Shown here piece by piece: positions 5,942 to 7,704 of a DNA stretch of 7,704 bases (positions are counted from its first letter, which is position 1; each line of letters starts with the position of its first letter). Source of the DNA: Clostridia bacterium. GTDB taxonomy: Bacteria > Bacillota > Clostridia > Christensenellales > Aristaeellaceae. The translations under genes were made by a program, and so were the position numbers. The stretch spans positions 1-7,704 of the forward strand of contig JAKSPZ010000037.1 of the NCBI GenBank assembly GCA_024404395.1, in the 5' to 3' direction. The notes beneath the pieces are model-generated. The model saw only the letters and a program-made list of their open reading frames with translations. It made no database searches and was not told where the DNA came from.

Positions 5942-6683
5942 CTTTATTCTCCGTCCAGATATAGAACAGTTCGTTTTCGGTCTCAAAGGTGTGGGTGAGT
6001 GAGCGATTCACGGGCGGATGGGCTGCCATCCAGTCTCCGTAGTGCTTGCTCATGCCCACATTTCGACCGCTCAGGCTTTTGGTGGGGATGGAAACGATGA
6101 TGTGCTTTGCGTTTAGGGAAGCCATCAGCTTTTCACTGCTGCCGACTTGCTGACGTTCCAGCAGCGGCAGGATCTTGAGCAGCAATACGGCGTCGAACTG
6201 TGATGTGGGGATGGTGTTCTCGGTGAGCAGGTCGATCCACAGTCCCTCCATGCCTGCTTCGTTGATGCGATCGACGCACCATCGACTGATGTCCGCGCCG
6301 ACGATCGAAGCGTCGGGATAGCGGTGATGCAGGTACAGCGGATTAAGACCGCAGGCGAGGTCGAGGATCGTATCGGGCGTCCCGATGGCGGACTCGATAT
6401 TCTCCCACAGCGCATCCATGGCGGACAAGGGCAGGCGTTCGCGGGTGGAGGCGTGTGCATGGAGCAGCGCTTCCAGCGAATCGGCGGCAGTCGAGTCCGG
6501 CAACACAAAGGCGCCGGTCATGCCGTGCAGCTTTTCGCGGGCGGCTTTGTCGGCGTCTTTAGGCTTTTTATAGCGTAGCAGACAGTCTTCGAAGATGCGG
6601 GTGACCGTGTCGGGACAAAGGTCTGCATACTTCTTTGAAGACAGGAGCTTATCCAGCAAAGGTCTTGCTTTCTCGTCAATCAT
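5934..6683 (-). CDS. RmtB/ArmA-like 16S rRNA (guanine(1405)-N7)-methyltransferase homologue
   Basis: This 249-residue class I SAM methyltransferase matches, motif by motif and in order, what I recall of the Arm/Rmt (FmrO) family. These are SSKKYADLCPDTVTRI (14-29; RmtB has ASKKYRALCPDTVRRI), LHGMTGAFV (52-60; LHGICGAYV), HASTRERL (77-84; HASTKERL), ILDLACGLNPL (106-116, the SAM-binding motif I; VLDIACGLNPL), LLKILPLLERQQ (168-179) and SIPTKSLSGRNVGM (198-211; ArmA has SFPIKSLSGKEKGM). Known members methylate N7 of G1405 in 16S helix 44 and block 4,6-disubstituted deoxystreptamine aminoglycosides. Length also fits (RmtB ~251). ATG at 6683 is chosen for GAGG nine bases upstream; ATG at 6698 would add five residues. 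It overlaps tgt and rsmI by 8 nt each. No mobile element is near and codon choice resembles neighbours, suggesting a resident gene. Whether it confers resistance is unproven. Confidence 0.87.
   Translation of the reverse strand: MIDEKARPLLDKLLSSKKYADLCPDTVTRIFEDCLLRYKKPKDADKAAREKLHGMTGAFVLPDSTAADSLEALLHAHASTRERLPLSAMDALWENIESAIGTPDTILDLACGLNPLYLHHRYPDASIVGADISRWCVDRINEAGMEGLWIDLLTENTIPTSQFDAVLLLKILPLLERQQVGSSEKLMASLNAKHIIVSIPTKSLSGRNVGMSKHYGDWMAAHPPVNRSLTHTFETENELFYIWTENKDA
5949..5952 (-). promoter_or_regulatory. Ribosome binding site deciding the rsmI start
   Basis: GGAG, then AATAAAG, then ATG at 5941. It lies inside the end of the RmtB-like gene and supports the short RsmI start at MPKLYVVATPIGN. 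Confidence 0.75.
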
Positions 6684-7704
6684 CTTTCTGAGCCTCATGG
6701 AGCCGTTCCATCAATCGACCATAGAAACGCAGATTGTGAGCGGTCGCCAGATGGAGGGCGCGGGGGTCGTTGACTTTGAAAAGATGCTGGAGATAGGCGC
6801 GCGAATGGTTGCGGCAGAGCTCGCAGTCGCAGTTGGGATCCACGGGCGCGCTGTCACGGGTGTAACGGTCGTCCATGATGTATAGATAGCGATAGAACTT
6901 GCCGGCGGGATCGAAGAGATCTGCGTTCTCGACAAAGGTATACAGCCGCTGATGGCGCGCTTCACGGGTGGGAATAACGCAGTCGAAGAGAGAATAGCCC
7001 ATCTTCACGCAGGCGACGATCTCCTCGGGCTTGCCCAATCCCATGGCGTATTTGATCTTGTGGTCGGGCATGGCATCCGCCGCCATCTGCAGGATGTCGG
7101 GACGGAAGCTGCCGTCGGCATCCAGCGGCCAACCGCCGAAACCGTAGCCGTCAAACCCGATGGCTTCCAGCGCGTCGCCGCAATATTTGCGGAGCGCAGG
7201 ATCAGCGCCGCCTTGAACGATGCCGAACAGGAGGGGCTTTTCTTTCTTGCCCTTGGTCAGTTTATCGAATTCGGCTTTACAGCGCTCGCCCCACTTGATG
7301 GTGAGCTCCACGCTGCGCTTCTGCACATCCTCGGGATCCGTGGGGTGCGTGCACATGTCCAGAGCCATCATAATGTCGGAGCCGTACTGCATCTGTACCT
7401 GAATGCACTTTTCGGGGGTGAAGATCAGCTTTTCCTGACCGCGGTCGGGGCGGAAGATGATCTCCTTATCACGGATTTCGCCGTAATCACTGTTCTCGCG
7501 GATCAGCGAATAGAGCTGGAATCCGCCCGAATCGGTGAGAATGAGTCCCTTATAGCCCGTAAAACCATGCAGACCGCCCAGCGTCTTGATGAGCTTGGCA
7601 CCGGGTTTGGTCATCAGGTGATAGCTGTTCATCTCGCAGCCGTGGAGATTGGCCTCATAGACGGAATCGAAGCTGCCCGCGCGAATGGCGCCGTAGGTGG
7701 CGTC
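6676..7704 (-). CDS. tgt: tRNA-guanine transglycosylase, divergent TGT family member, 5' end outside window
   Basis: The frame is open to the right edge; 342 residues are visible and some 20-40 N-terminal ones are missing compared with the family. Such enzymes exchange the wobble guanine (position 34) of GUN-anticodon tRNAs for a queuosine precursor or queuine. Key residues are present, in visible numbering: ILTDSGGFQ with Asp58, LDMCT with Asp116 (base recognition), GIVQGG (161-166), FDCVIPTREARH with nucleophile Asp241, and a zinc site CDCELC plus His323 (Cys292, Cys294, Cys297). After GIVQGG the usual GGLAVGE-type loop is replaced by GFGGWPLDADG, so base preference (preQ1 or queuine) may differ. 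No queuosine synthesis or transport gene is in the window. The stop overlaps the next gene's start by 8 nt. Confidence 0.92.
   Translation of the reverse strand, partial: DATYGAIRAGSFDSVYEANLHGCEMNSYHLMTKPGAKLIKTLGGLHGFTGYKGLILTDSGGFQLYSLIRENSDYGEIRDKEIIFRPDRGQEKLIFTPEKCIQVQMQYGSDIMMALDMCTHPTDPEDVQKRSVELTIKWGERCKAEFDKLTKGKKEKPLLFGIVQGGADPALRKYCGDALEAIGFDGYGFGGWPLDADGSFRPDILQMAADAMPDHKIKYAMGLGKPEEIVACVKMGYSLFDCVIPTREARHQRLYTFVENADLFDPAGKFYRYLYIMDDRYTRDSAPVDPNCDCELCRNHSRAYLQHLFKVNDPRALHLATAHNLRFYGRLMERLHEAQKDD
6693..6696 (-). promoter_or_regulatory. Ribosome binding site favouring the 6683 start of the RmtB-like gene
   Basis: GAGG followed by nine bases and ATG at 6683. The alternative ATG at 6698 overlaps this site and has only CGGCTCC upstream, with no Shine-Dalgarno match. 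With 6683 the overlap with tgt is ATGATTGA, the same length as the overlap with rsmI. Confidence 0.55.

Noticed and set aside
5075..5998. Plus-strand open frame of 307 codons
   Set aside because: Antisense to rsmI, whose motifs and ribosome binding site are clear; no recognisable family or start signal on the plus strand.
5934..6683. NpmA-type (A1408) or TrmN6 identity for the methyltransferase
   Set aside because: TrmN6 is a common neighbour near rsmI, but this protein has the Arm/Rmt N-terminal block and PTKSLSGR motif, and lacks the NPPY-type motif expected of an N6-adenine enzyme.
1..7704. Mobile element, integron or phage context for the resistance-like gene
   Set aside because: No transposase, integrase, inverted repeats or tRNA attachment site was seen; all genes are co-directional and tightly packed.

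Overview
The window is a compact, high-GC stretch of a bacterial chromosome with every supported gene on the minus strand. The base composition, good Shine-Dalgarno sites, the IreB/RuvX/DUF1292 gene set and the clostridial-style L,D-transpeptidase suggest an anaerobic member of the Clostridia (Bacillota), plausibly an Oscillospirales-type gut bacterium. The class is fairly safe; the order is an inference. I see no tRNA, rRNA, CRISPR array, insertion sequence or phage gene.

Reading in the direction of transcription (right to left), the first block is an RNA-modification group. It holds a tRNA-guanine transglycosylase (tgt, 5' end outside the window), a class I SAM methyltransferase that closely resembles the ArmA/RmtB family of 16S rRNA m7G1405 aminoglycoside-resistance enzymes, rsmI (16S rRNA C1402 2'-O-methyltransferase), and a gph-like HAD phosphatase. 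The tgt/methyltransferase and methyltransferase/rsmI junctions each overlap by 8 nt, and gph follows rsmI by 11 nt, so the four look like one co-translated unit.

A strong sigma-A-type promoter (TTGTAT-17-TATAAT with an extended -10) lies between gph and the next block. That block is ireB (substrate of a PASTA-type Ser/Thr kinase), an aldo/keto reductase with a C-terminal 2x[4Fe-4S] ferredoxin domain, and an unusual single open frame joining ruvX to a DUF1292 protein. After a 58-nt gap with no clear terminator comes a secreted L,D-transpeptidase. The ireB-ruvX-DUF1292 order is the conserved Firmicutes yrzL-yrrK-yrzB cluster, here interrupted by the reductase.

The left end (1-2318) is the transpeptidase, open to the window edge. 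Behind its YkuD catalytic domain it carries long tandem repeats of about 222 residues, each made of peptidoglycan-binding, SH3-like and peptidoglycan-binding modules.

The most interesting item is the RmtB-like methyltransferase embedded in a housekeeping operon and coupled to rsmI, whose target lies three nucleotides away in the ribosomal decoding centre. The ruvX-DUF1292 in-frame joining and the repeat architecture of the transpeptidase come next.
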